From the NCBI GenBank assembly GCA_022478985.1, contig JAKSZP010006605.1, forward strand, positions 62,001 through 126,000: a stretch of 64,000 bases of DNA. The letters are read 5' to 3'. Positions 56,645 to 64,000 of the stretch are shown in pieces (positions within the stretch are counted from its first letter, which is position 1; each line of letters starts with the position of its first letter). Position numbers and translations under genes: made by a program. The notes under the pieces were generated by a model that worked only from the letters and a program-made list of their open reading frames with translations, ran no database searches and was not told the DNA's origin. The stretch comes from Massospora cicadina (taxonomy: Eukaryota > Entomophthoromycota > Entomophthoromycetes > Entomophthorales > Entomophthoraceae).

Positions 56645-58741
56645 TCAAGGAGTCTTGGGCGGATGGGAGGACGATCTTGGGGGTTGAGGCGAGTTGTGAC
56701 AACTTATCCATTGTGCACAATTGCATGGCGACGGGGGCTGAGGCCAGGGTTTTCCCTTCTGTATGGGAAGGCATGGTGGATCCGCGCGCCTACTCGTTTT
56801 CAGGGCAAGGAGAGCCTGGTTCCAGTAGGGGGATGAGGATGGTTTTAGGCGATGGCCTGGGTGGTTTGTGAGCCACTCCCCTAATGAGGTCAGAGATGCT
56901 CTAGGAAGACCCAGAGCTGCTGACACTGACTGGCGGAGGGTGGGCGCCCATTGGGGCATGGGGGTCGCGTCCCAGCAGACAATCGGCCATAGGAACTTCA
57001 GGAAGATTGTGGTGGCGTGGGATCGCGTGTCCAGAAGCCCTAGGCCCCCTTCATTGCAGGGTCGGGAAATGGTTGAGAGGGCCATTGGTGGATGGTTTGA
57101 GCCCCAGATCCAACAGCGGAGGAGTACATTGAGCCGCGTATAAAAGGCATCTGTGAATGGGCAGACGTGCACTAGGAACCAGACTTTGGAGAGGAGGAAC
57201 ACATTGGCCATCAGAGCTTGACCCTGGGGGGTGATGTGCCGCCGGTTCCAGCTGGCAATCCTGGAGTTAACTGCTGCAAGGAGCAAGTCCTCATTGTCTT
57301 TTAGCGCAACTCCTTGTTGGTTGTTGAGAACGCCCAGGTGACGGAAGGTACCGCGCTCTGGTTCAATACCAAATGGTGGGGGGAAGGTGGGGGAGCCGAC
57401 CTGTACAACTGTTGTCTTGGAGGTGTTGACCATGGCGTTGGACGCCTTGGTGTACCTCTCAATGGTCACAGCAGCGAGGGCAACATCCCCAGGGCAGCCA
57501 AATGCAATGGCAGTGTCATCTGCAAATGCCATGGTGCGTGTGGGGGCTTTACCTGGGACCAGAATCCCTGTTAGCTTGTCCTGTAAGGAGGCCAAGAGGG
57601 GGTCAAGGGTGATGTTAAAAAGGATAGGGCTCAGGGGGTCCCCTTGCCGGAGACCTTGTCCAACTGGTACTGCCACTGTAAAACCCATTGGCGCCAGGAC
57701 TCTGGTGTGGAGCTGGTCATAGAGCGCTGATATCCAGCGCCTAGCTGCGGGTGGGAGATGGAAGCGGGCCAGAGAAGCATCAATATACTTCCAGGCTACC
57801 CGATCATATGCTTTCTCCATATCCAGTAAAGCCACAAAGCCATTCACCTTACGAGAGTTAGCAGTCAAAGTCACGTGAAGGTCATTATAGTTGTCCCATA
57901 ACGACCTCCCCGGAATAAAACCGTGCTGGGATGGGGAGAGGCGAGGTGACACCCATTTGGTGATGCGGTTGGCCAGAAGCTTCGTGAAGAGCTTGTGGTC
58001 TGTGTTGATCAACGCTATGGGGCGCCAGTTCGCCAGGTTCTCACGGTCTGACTTCTTGTGAATGAGGGTCGTGATTGAGCCTCTGGAGTCGGGGAGGACC
58101 TCGCCATTCACCAAGAGTGCAGCGAAGAGGTCGCGGAGGGTTCTGGCTATCACTGCAGGTTCCAGAAGGTACACCTCAAAGGGTATTCCGTCTGGGCCTG
58201 GGGCTCTAAGCCGTGGGGATTTCAGAAGAGTTTCCATCACCTCCTGGATGGAAATAGGCGCCAGTAGAGCCTCATCAGACCGTGGGTCAATGGGCGGCTC
58301 TGGAGCCCGCCACAGGAAGTCTTGGATGTCCGATGGGTCCACCTGGGTGGCATGGAAGAGGCTGGAGTAGAAGCGGTGTAGTTCCTGCGTGATTTCCTCC
58401 TTATCTGAAGTGGTTGTAGTGCCAATCTTCAGTGCAGTAATATCCTGCGCTGTTGACCGGGCTTTCTGTTTCTGAAAGAAGAAGCGGGTGGGGCGTTCCC
58501 ATTGAGCATAGTAACGAGATGTTGTAAAGTTTGCTGCCCGTTCTTCCTGCAGTGTGAGCTCCAAGCGGAGTGCTTCCTGCGCCGCTTCCCAGTCTTCCAA
58601 CCATCTGGGAGAGGGCGAAGGCTGGCAGTTTCGCTCTAGATGTCTGATTCTGGCTTCCGCCCTTTTGACTCTGGCGCGAGCTGCAGTCATCTGGGCTTTG
58701 GCACAGTTGTAAGCAACGCGGGTGATGCCCTCCTTGGTCAC
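56645..58741 (-). CDS. LINE ORF2 reverse transcriptase part (698 codons open)
   Basis: RT motifs in order: SPRLRAPGPDGIPFEVYLLE, LIHKKSDRENLANWRPIALI, ITKWVSPRLSPSQHGFIPGR, VALLDMEKAYDRVAW, GQGLRQGDPLSPILFNI, then FADDTAIAF with FADD at 57526-57515. All catalytic aspartates are present. The thumb reads FRHLGVLNNQQGVAL. The frame ends at 56645 in proline- and serine-rich residues that are out of the true frame. Its ATG is internal; the linker upstream is in another frame after a C-run near 58790. Confidence 0.85.
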   Translation of the reverse strand: MTKEGITRVAYNCAKAQMTAARARVKRAEARIRHLERNCQPSPSPRWLEDWEAAQEALRLELTLQEERAANFTTSRYYAQWERPTRFFFQKQKARSTAQDITALKIGTTTTSDKEEITQELHRFYSSLFHATQVDPSDIQDFLWRAPEPPIDPRSDEALLAPISIQEVMETLLKSPRLRAPGPDGIPFEVYLLEPAVIARTLRDLFAALLVNGEVLPDSRGSITTLIHKKSDRENLANWRPIALINTDHKLFTKLLANRITKWVSPRLSPSQHGFIPGRSLWDNYNDLHVTLTANSRKVNGFVALLDMEKAYDRVAWKYIDASLARFHLPPAARRWISALYDQLHTRVLAPMGFTVAVPVGQGLRQGDPLSPILFNITLDPLLASLQDKLTGILVPGKAPTRTMAFADDTAIAFGCPGDVALAAVTIERYTKASNAMVNTSKTTVVQVGSPTFPPPFGIEPERGTFRHLGVLNNQQGVALKDNEDLLLAAVNSRIASWNRRHITPQGQALMANVFLLSKVWFLVHVCPFTDAFYTRLNVLLRCWIWGSNHPPMALSTISRPCNEGGLGLLDTRSHATTIFLKFLWPIVCWDATPMPQWAPTLRQSVSAALGLPRASLTSLGEWLTNHPGHRLKPSSSPYWNQALLALKTSRRADPPCLPIQKGKPWPQPPSPCNCAQWISCHNSPQPPRSSSHPPKTP

Positions 58742-59593
58742 CGCCCATCTAGCCTTGTGGTCAAGCAGGTGGGGTGGGGGGAGGTGAGAGTCTCCCGTAT
58801 GGTCATAGACAGCTTCTCCTTAGTGAAGGGGTTGTTGAGAAGAGCTGGGGCAACCCTAGGCCAGAACCTACGCGACGGTCTAAGTGTGGTGGTGAGGACA
58901 ACGGTGAGTGACCTGTGATCACTCAGATGGTTGTCACGAGAGATGGGAGAGGAGACGCGGCCAATTAGCAGGGGGCCAATCAGTGCCATATCTATGCGTG
59001 ACGCCGACTGGAAAGCTCCTCCATCATACTGGATCCTAGTCATGCAACCTAGGCCAGACGCGGAGGGTGGAAGCGCATCTATAAAGCCGCTCAGGCGAAG
59101 GAAATCCTGGAGGCGACTTGATCCAGGGCGTTCCTTTGCTGCAGGGGGTAAGAGTCATGGACGCGACTTATGGTTGTGTTGAAATCTCCTAAGAGGACTG
59201 TATTTCGTGGGAATTGAGTTGGAGGAGCTCTTCCAAGAGCCGATTTTTCTCCTGACCTGCATTAGGCAGGTAGATGCTTGCAGCGAAGAAGGAGAAGTCA
59301 GGAGTGGTGAGTTTGGCCAGTATGAGGCGGCCACCTAGATATTGTGAAAAAGAATGGGTTTTAACCTGGGGATTCAAAACAATAAGGGCGGCATGGTTTG
59401 TCCAGAAGGAGTTGCCTCCAAACTGTTCATTCCATGCAGATTGTTCGTGGGGGAGGATATGGGGCTCCTGGACAGCAGCGATGTCAATTTTTGCTGACCT
59501 GAAGTTTTGGAGGAGGCGGGCTCTCCGCTTAAAGTCCCGCAACCCATTTGCGTTGATGGATTGCAGGGCCAGGGTGCTGCCATGGGGACTCAT
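58738..59593 (-). pseudogene. LINE ORF2 APE-type endonuclease, frameshifted
   Basis: The motifs are all recognisable but in three frames: QSINANGL and VQEPHI, SIYLPNAG (59593-59189); after a shift near 59213 LLGDFNTTISR; after another near 59145 SGFIDALPPSASGLGC, IDMALIGP and HLSDHRSL. The residues N, E, Y, D-x-N and S-D-H of the endonuclease are kept. A third shift near 58790 leads into RT. The second and third shifts lie in runs of C, so sequencing or replication slippage is possible. Confidence 0.82.
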
Positions 59594-59758
59594 AGCTGTT
59601 CCCCTCCATGTCCTGGGGGGTTGCCAGCGCTTAAACCTGCTGCTGTGAGGCGGCTAGTTTTGAGTCCTTTAGCTTGACTATTAGCTGCAATCCGTGAGGA
59701 GCGTCGAGGGTTCTGAGGGGAAGGAGAGGGTGGGGGGCGGAGGACCCAGTAAGCCAGC

Positions 59759-62353
59759 CTAGGATGCTGCCCCGCTCCGTTGCAGGGGAAGGACCTGAGG
59801 GTGCTCAATGGTGACCTCCGCGGTGTCCCCATTTGATGAGTCTGAGTCCATATTCACTTCCTCCAACACTGCAAAGGATCCGCGCGAAATGGACTGTGGG
59901 GTTGGGGTAGGACTCTTTGAGGTGGCACTTCTACCGCAGGCCGCGGGTTGCCAGTCCATGCTGGTGGGCATAGCTCCATTGGGAGCTGAGGGTTGATGCG
60001 ATAAATCGCTGATGGAGGTTGGTGGGGGTGCCGCGGAGCCCTGAGTGGGGGTGGCTGACGAGGGGCACCCTGTGAGAGATGCCTTGCGCTTGGTGAGAGA
60101 GGGAGTTGACTCTGGGAGATTGGAGGGGGTGCCCATTGGAAGGGGGGCATGAGCGCGAAGGTATCCCATACCAATAGTGGGGTTAGCTGTTTCAACTGCT
60201 AGTCGTAAGGCCTCAGGGGACAGGTCTTGAACGGGAACCCATTGTGTGGGTTGTGGAATTGCTGCTGCAGCCACGTGGGATCGTTTTTGGCCTGGTTTAG
60301 GCCCCTGGGTGGTGGCTAAGAGGGCTTGTTTTCGAGCTGTGCAGCCACTATACAAGTGTCCAAGGGCGTTACACCATGAACACCGGGGGCGCGCCTGATC
60401 AGGGTCGACAAAAAAGATCTCAGGGCATGCCCCAACTACCGCCACACGAGGAATAACCTCAATGTTACGGGATACAGTGGGGGAGGGGATGAATGACGCC
60501 CTAGCAGTGCGAGCTCTTTGAGTGGGAGCATAGTAAGAGGGGACGCTAAAGTCCACTGAAAGAACAGACCCAAACTCCATTAAACCACGATGGAGTGCCA
60601 TTTTAAGAGACTCAGGATCAACAGTCGTTGGTAGGTTGGAAAAAGTAACCCATGAAATTTTCTCCAGGTGAGAGCGTGTGCGGGAGATGCGAAGAGATCC
60701 GCGTGGAATAATGACCTGGAGGGTGGCAGCATGGTCAGCAAGGGCAGCTTCAGTGAAGCCCACATCGATGTAGTGGCCCTCCACTGATTCATGGATGGTG
60801 GTGTTAATTGGGAATGTCTCCGCAATCGCTGCAAAGTATGAGAAGTAATCCTCTGTATAGAATTCAACAGGGTTATGCCCATAATAAAGGCGAATTGCGT
60901 GGGAGAGGGTTGAGCGAGGTAGAGCTTTTTGCGCTCTAGTTTCGGCCCATTTCTTCTTAACATCAGCAATAAACGCCACTTCACGGGGATCAGCTTTGGG
61001 TAGCGTTGGTGCCAGAGGTTTTTGCCACGCCCCAGTGGCTCCTTTGGTACGTTTGTGTTTGCTTTGGGCTGCAATTGCGGGTTGAGTGTGAGCTGGTGGT
61101 TTGGACAAGTTTGCAGAGTTCCCTTGTTGCTGGAATGTTACAGCAGTTGCTGGCGTTATATTAAATTGAGGGGCGGTTTTTTGGGCCTCGCTAAATTGGG
61201 GAGGCCCATCCAGATTGGAATTAACTCCAGCCAGTTGGGAGGAGGGAGATGTTTCATCACCATCCCAATCTATTTGGGTAAATTCAGCCCGAGTATTTGC
61301 TGTGATTTCGTGGGCAAAACTCATTGGCTGATTGGTGAATTGGTCGTTTTCAGCATATTGAGATAAAGTGCCGACTTGAGAAGTGCCAATTACGGGGTTT
61401 AAATGGGACGGGTGAGATTGGAACTGGTGTGAAGTTCCAAAATCTGAACCATTTGAATCCTCATTGGGAAGAGTAGATTGTCCCAATTTGGTGCTTAGTG
61501 AACCAGAATGTGCGGCTAATCCAACCTTACATCCGAGGGTTTGGGGGCCAGGTGATTGTTGGGCCTCACTAAATTGGGGAGTCCCATCCAGATTGGAATT
61601 AACTCCAGCCAATTGGGAGGAGGGCGATGTTTCATCACCATCCCAATCTATTTGGGTAAATTCAGCCCGAGTATTTGCTGTGATTTCATGGGCAAAACTC
61701 ATTGGCTGATTGGTGAATTGGTTGTTTTCAGCATATTGCGATAAAGTGCCGACTTGAGAAGTGCCAATTACGGGGTTTAAATGGGACGGGTGAGATTGGA
61801 ACTGGTGTGAAGTTCCAAAATCCGAACCATTTGAATCCTCATTGGGAAGAGTAGATTGTCCCAATTTGGTGCTTAGTGAACCAGAATGTGCGGCTAATCC
61901 AACCTTACATCTGAGGATTTGGGGGCCAGGTAGCTGGGTATCGCCCCTCATGGAGGGAGCCAGAAACACGGCGTCAGCAATAATAGATGGGGCTGAATTA
62001 GCTGACACAATGGGGGAGGTGAATGCCTGGATGGGCTGAGTTGCATTCGACTGAGCAGACGCCATTAAAACAGCGTGAGTGATGGCCTCCTTGGTTGGAG
62101 GGGGCCCAGCGGGTTGGTGGGAGGCAGCACACACAGAGCTGTTAGGCGTGCAGGTTGCAGAAGTGCGATCAGGTGAACTGGCGCTAGTTGGAGTAGCTCC
62201 AGGTTGTGGGGTGGTGCCTGCTTTCATGGCTGCTGCTTGAGAGCGGGTGATTCTGGTTGACCCTGAGGTGGGTAACCGAGGGTTGCTTCGTTTGTGGGTG
62301 GTGCTGGCTCGTTTGGCATAGCCTGCGGGTTCTTTTGCGGGGTTTCCCGCCAT
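59759..62353 (-). CDS. LINE ORF1 protein (864 aa)
   Basis: Open from ATG at 62353 (AAATATGGCG) to a stop at 59759. The N-terminal 130 residues are basic and low-complexity. Two nearly identical 126-residue units follow at about residues 139-390. A lysine-rich segment (QSKHKRTKGATGAW) comes before a globular part, with an RRM-like stretch at about 560-620 (SWVTFSNLPTTVDPESL; GSVLSVDFSV). The zinc knuckle CSWCNALGHLYSGC is at about 655-668 (C-X2-C-X4-H-X4-C). The C-terminal 200 residues are Pro/Ser/Thr-rich. LINE ORF1 proteins bind RNA and form the RNP. The open frame suggests a recent copy. Confidence 0.88.
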   Translation of the reverse strand: MAGNPAKEPAGYAKRASTTHKRSNPRLPTSGSTRITRSQAAAMKAGTTPQPGATPTSASSPDRTSATCTPNSSVCAASHQPAGPPPTKEAITHAVLMASAQSNATQPIQAFTSPIVSANSAPSIIADAVFLAPSMRGDTQLPGPQILRCKVGLAAHSGSLSTKLGQSTLPNEDSNGSDFGTSHQFQSHPSHLNPVIGTSQVGTLSQYAENNQFTNQPMSFAHEITANTRAEFTQIDWDGDETSPSSQLAGVNSNLDGTPQFSEAQQSPGPQTLGCKVGLAAHSGSLSTKLGQSTLPNEDSNGSDFGTSHQFQSHPSHLNPVIGTSQVGTLSQYAENDQFTNQPMSFAHEITANTRAEFTQIDWDGDETSPSSQLAGVNSNLDGPPQFSEAQKTAPQFNITPATAVTFQQQGNSANLSKPPAHTQPAIAAQSKHKRTKGATGAWQKPLAPTLPKADPREVAFIADVKKKWAETRAQKALPRSTLSHAIRLYYGHNPVEFYTEDYFSYFAAIAETFPINTTIHESVEGHYIDVGFTEAALADHAATLQVIIPRGSLRISRTRSHLEKISWVTFSNLPTTVDPESLKMALHRGLMEFGSVLSVDFSVPSYYAPTQRARTARASFIPSPTVSRNIEVIPRVAVVGACPEIFFVDPDQARPRCSWCNALGHLYSGCTARKQALLATTQGPKPGQKRSHVAAAAIPQPTQWVPVQDLSPEALRLAVETANPTIGMGYLRAHAPLPMGTPSNLPESTPSLTKRKASLTGCPSSATPTQGSAAPPPTSISDLSHQPSAPNGAMPTSMDWQPAACGRSATSKSPTPTPQSISRGSFAVLEEVNMDSDSSNGDTAEVTIEHPQVLPLQRSGAAS
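61183..61938 (-). repeat. In-frame tandem duplication in LINE ORF1 (2 x 378 bp)
   Basis: Units 61183-61560 and 61561-61938 differ at only a few bases. Each codes for 126 residues including KVGLAAHSGSLSTKLGQSTL, HEITANTRAEFTQIDWDGDE and SQLAGVNSNLDG. The length is divisible by three, so the frame is kept. Confidence 0.92.
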
Positions 62354-62456
62354 ATTTGCTAATAGTTTTCGTAAATCTCTTTAGTGGAGCTAAATTTCAG
62401 GCTGAATTGATTTTCGAAAAGTGATGCTTAGCAGAAAGAGATTCTTTCAACCTGTG

Positions 62457-63460
62457 CAGCAGGGTGTCTTTTGAGCTGCATACTTTACAGTATTCATGGG
62501 TTGAGTTGGACTGGTCAGCTGTTTGGTAGGCCCTGTGTAAGCATCGCCATAAATATGCCCTACTTTTTGGGTGAAGTAACTCATGTGTCACGAATTCCCA
62601 ATTTTTTTCTGAGTTTTTTATCATATGGCTGATTATTTTAGTCTAGGAGATCGATATGGGCTAGGGTTCATTTCTTGGTGGGGGGTATTCCACCACTGAG
62701 ACTCATGCGCCCCTGCATTGCTGAGCCTAGGTGTGATTTGCAAACCCTTGACTGCATTGTCCCCTCATGATGCTGAGAGGGAACAACCACTCATCTCGAT
62801 GGATTGTCTTCAGTACTGTGTGAGAGAAGTTTGAGGACTGGTGTGGACCATGGGCATTCAGATTGTCTGCCAGGTAGGACAGAAGGGTGTTCTGTGCTGT
62901 GGGGTTGGTTAGATTGAGGTCCCTGGCCAGTTTTATTTGTGCAGCATGTGACCAGTGGTTTGGTTCAGGGGTTGGGCTCATCACTCTAACTATCCACTTA
63001 CCAAATATTTTATCCAATAGAGCGACATAGTTGGTGAGGCCTAAGCCTCCTTCCGTTCTTGGTCTGTGGAGCAGGCCTATTTGTATTGGGGCTTTTCTGC
63101 CTTCCACAAACATGACTGCAGTAAGGACATGATGCAGTCATGGAATTCCAAGGAGAAGGGGATGATTGAGACTGGGAACCAGATGATTGGAAGCAGGAGG
63201 GAATTTGTGACTTCAACTCACCCCATGAGTCCCATTTGCCTTTCCCTGAGGGAGGTGATGTGGGATACAAGCTTCTGGATGAGCTTGTCCTCGATCCCAG
63301 GCAGGTCCAGCCCGTTGGGGCTCAGGGTGATACTCAGGTGTTTCACTGGGCTGCCCAAAGGCGCCAGCCCAAATGGGGCACAGATTCTGCCCAGTCTTTT
63401 GTATTTTGTGGATCTTGATGGGTGGCAAGGGTGGTCCTTAAGTGCTGGCAAATTGCATGC
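62457..63460 (-). pseudogene. Older LINE (Tad1-like) ORF2 fragment
   Basis: Minus-strand pieces in three frames align in order with the younger LINE: VKHLSITLSPNGLDLPGIED (63451-63218; compare FRHLGVLNNQQGVAL), PRTEEGGLGLTNYVALLDKI (63113-62727; compare CNEGGLGLLDT), DEWLFPLSIMRGQ, and RAYLWRCLHRAYQTADQ with EYCKVCSSKDTLLHR (62624-62457). It is a different family, lacking everything upstream of the RT thumb, so it looks 5'-truncated at about 63460. The 3' part is missing where the younger LINE starts. Confidence 0.78.
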
Positions 63461-63469
63461 ATTTCACCA

Positions 63470-64000
63470 AAAAAATTTACTTTTAATTGGATTTAATTTA
63501 ATATTTATATTGTTGCTTTGGTTCGTCTCAATTATTTTTAATTTTTTACATTAAATTATTCAAATTACACAAATTTGGGTGGGAAGTTGATTTGGTGCTG
63601 GTTACATCATCCATGGTGATTTACTGAGACCTGTAATTAAGTTCTCAATTTTCAATTGGTGTAATTAAATTATTTAAAGTAAATTCTGAGACTTTGGGAT
63701 TACACATTAAAATTATTAGAGTTGATTTCATCAGTTTGGCTGCTTGATTAATTGCTTATTATGTCATACCTGAAAAAGTTCTGAGACCTGCAATTAAGGT
63801 CTCAGTTGTTTGTATGTGGATTTAGGTTTATAATGGCTTAAATTAATGCTCAAAACTTTGACGTTTCACATAAAATTATTTAAAATGTTTTTGTCAATTT
63901 GTCCGATCAATTCATTGCCAATTCCATCATTTTTGGGTGGATTCTGCAACTTGCAATTAATTGCATCACTTACCTGCTTATCTAAACTAATTTTTGCATT
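63470..64000. repeat. Degenerate AT-rich tandem repeat, period about 157-163 bp
   Basis: Three marks of the unit are CTGAGACCTGTAATTAAG at 63624, CTGAGACCTGCAATTAAG at 63781 and CTGCAACTTGCAATTAAT at 63944. Between them, blocks such as CATTAAAATTATT and CACATAAAATTATTTAAAAT recur at matching distances. In the middle copy CTGAGACCT / AGGTCTCAG is a perfect 9-bp inverted repeat (63781-63805). The array continues past the window end. Confidence 0.6.

Larger units (their letters stand above)
55992..62455 (-). mobile_element. Tad1-like LINE, nearly complete
   Basis: The minus strand holds ORF1 (62353-59759), an ORF2 with endonuclease, RT and a C-terminal CCHC motif (59593-56125), a 3' UTR and a short poly(A) (55992-55998). 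Two-ORF layout with an APE-type endonuclease and a C-terminal zinc knuckle is typical of the fungal Tad1 clade. It is richer in G+C and CpG than everything around it. The exact 5' end is uncertain (62355-62457) and no target-site duplication was found: the sequence after the poly(A), CATGGAACTGCAAATC, is not repeated at the 5' side. Confidence 0.88.

Noticed and set aside
56200..57722. Plus-strand frames opposite the LINE RT
   Set aside because: They are shadows of the conserved RT frame on the minus strand; no independent motif was seen.
59808..62039. Plus-strand frames opposite LINE ORF1, two of them nearly identical
   Set aside because: The repetition comes from the ORF1 tandem duplication; the minus-strand frame is long and has domains.
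1..64000. CRISPR arrays, rRNA genes, prophage or bacterial operons
   Set aside because: No spaced short repeats, no rRNA-like stretches and no bacterial gene organisation were seen. The content is eukaryotic retroelements.

Overview
The window looks like a retrotransposon graveyard from a filamentous fungus, most likely a basidiomycete. I see no convincing host gene, no rRNA gene and no functional tRNA gene in 64 kb. The fungal assignment rests on Ty3/gypsy (Metaviridae) elements of two lineages plus a Tad1-like LINE. The basidiomycete lean rests on the dUTPase domain I read in five of the gypsy elements, because dUTPase-containing Metaviridae are known from basidiomycetes such as Phanerochaete. 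This is inference; no species can be named.

Layout, with elements named E1-E10 in order. E1 (1-5545, minus) and E2 (5546 to about 12739, minus) are decayed gypsy elements. E3 (minus) is split into 12740-14613 and 27389-27507 by E4 (14614-27388, plus, 5-bp duplication ATAAT). E4 is itself split by the chromovirus E5 (18141-24150, plus, duplication ACGTC/ATGTC). E6 (plus chromovirus, 27508-32323 and 48645-49698) is split inside its integrase by E7 (32324-48644, plus chromovirus, duplication CTACC/CTACT). E7 is split inside its chromodomain region by E8 (37159-47082, minus). E8 carries a tRNA-derived SINE (41699-41982) and a 33-bp scrap of LINE 3' end (44031-44063). That is four insertion layers. 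E9 (49699-50125) is an LTR fragment, followed by E10 (50126 to about 55800, plus). The right end holds a long, GC-rich and much younger Tad1-like LINE (55992 to about 62455, minus) next to an older LINE fragment (about 62457-63460, minus) and an AT-rich degenerate tandem repeat running to the window end.

Two gypsy lineages can be separated. Lineage I (E1, E2, E4, E8, E10) uses a near-identical primer binding site (TGGTGCTCACTACAG, one mismatch in E4) and has a dUTPase-like domain between protease and reverse transcriptase. E3 is probably also lineage I. Lineage II (E5, E6, E7) are chromoviruses with a C-terminal chromodomain and a polypurine tract ending GGGTAA. Family A (E1, E8) has in addition an open frame on the opposite strand between the integrase and the 3' LTR.

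All gypsy reading frames are broken by stops and frameshifts, so they are annotated as pseudogenes. Only LINE ORF1 (864 codons) and the LINE RT frame (698 codons) are long and open. Domain borders are read by eye from translations and are approximate to some tens of bases; LTR ends with matched duplications are given to the base.
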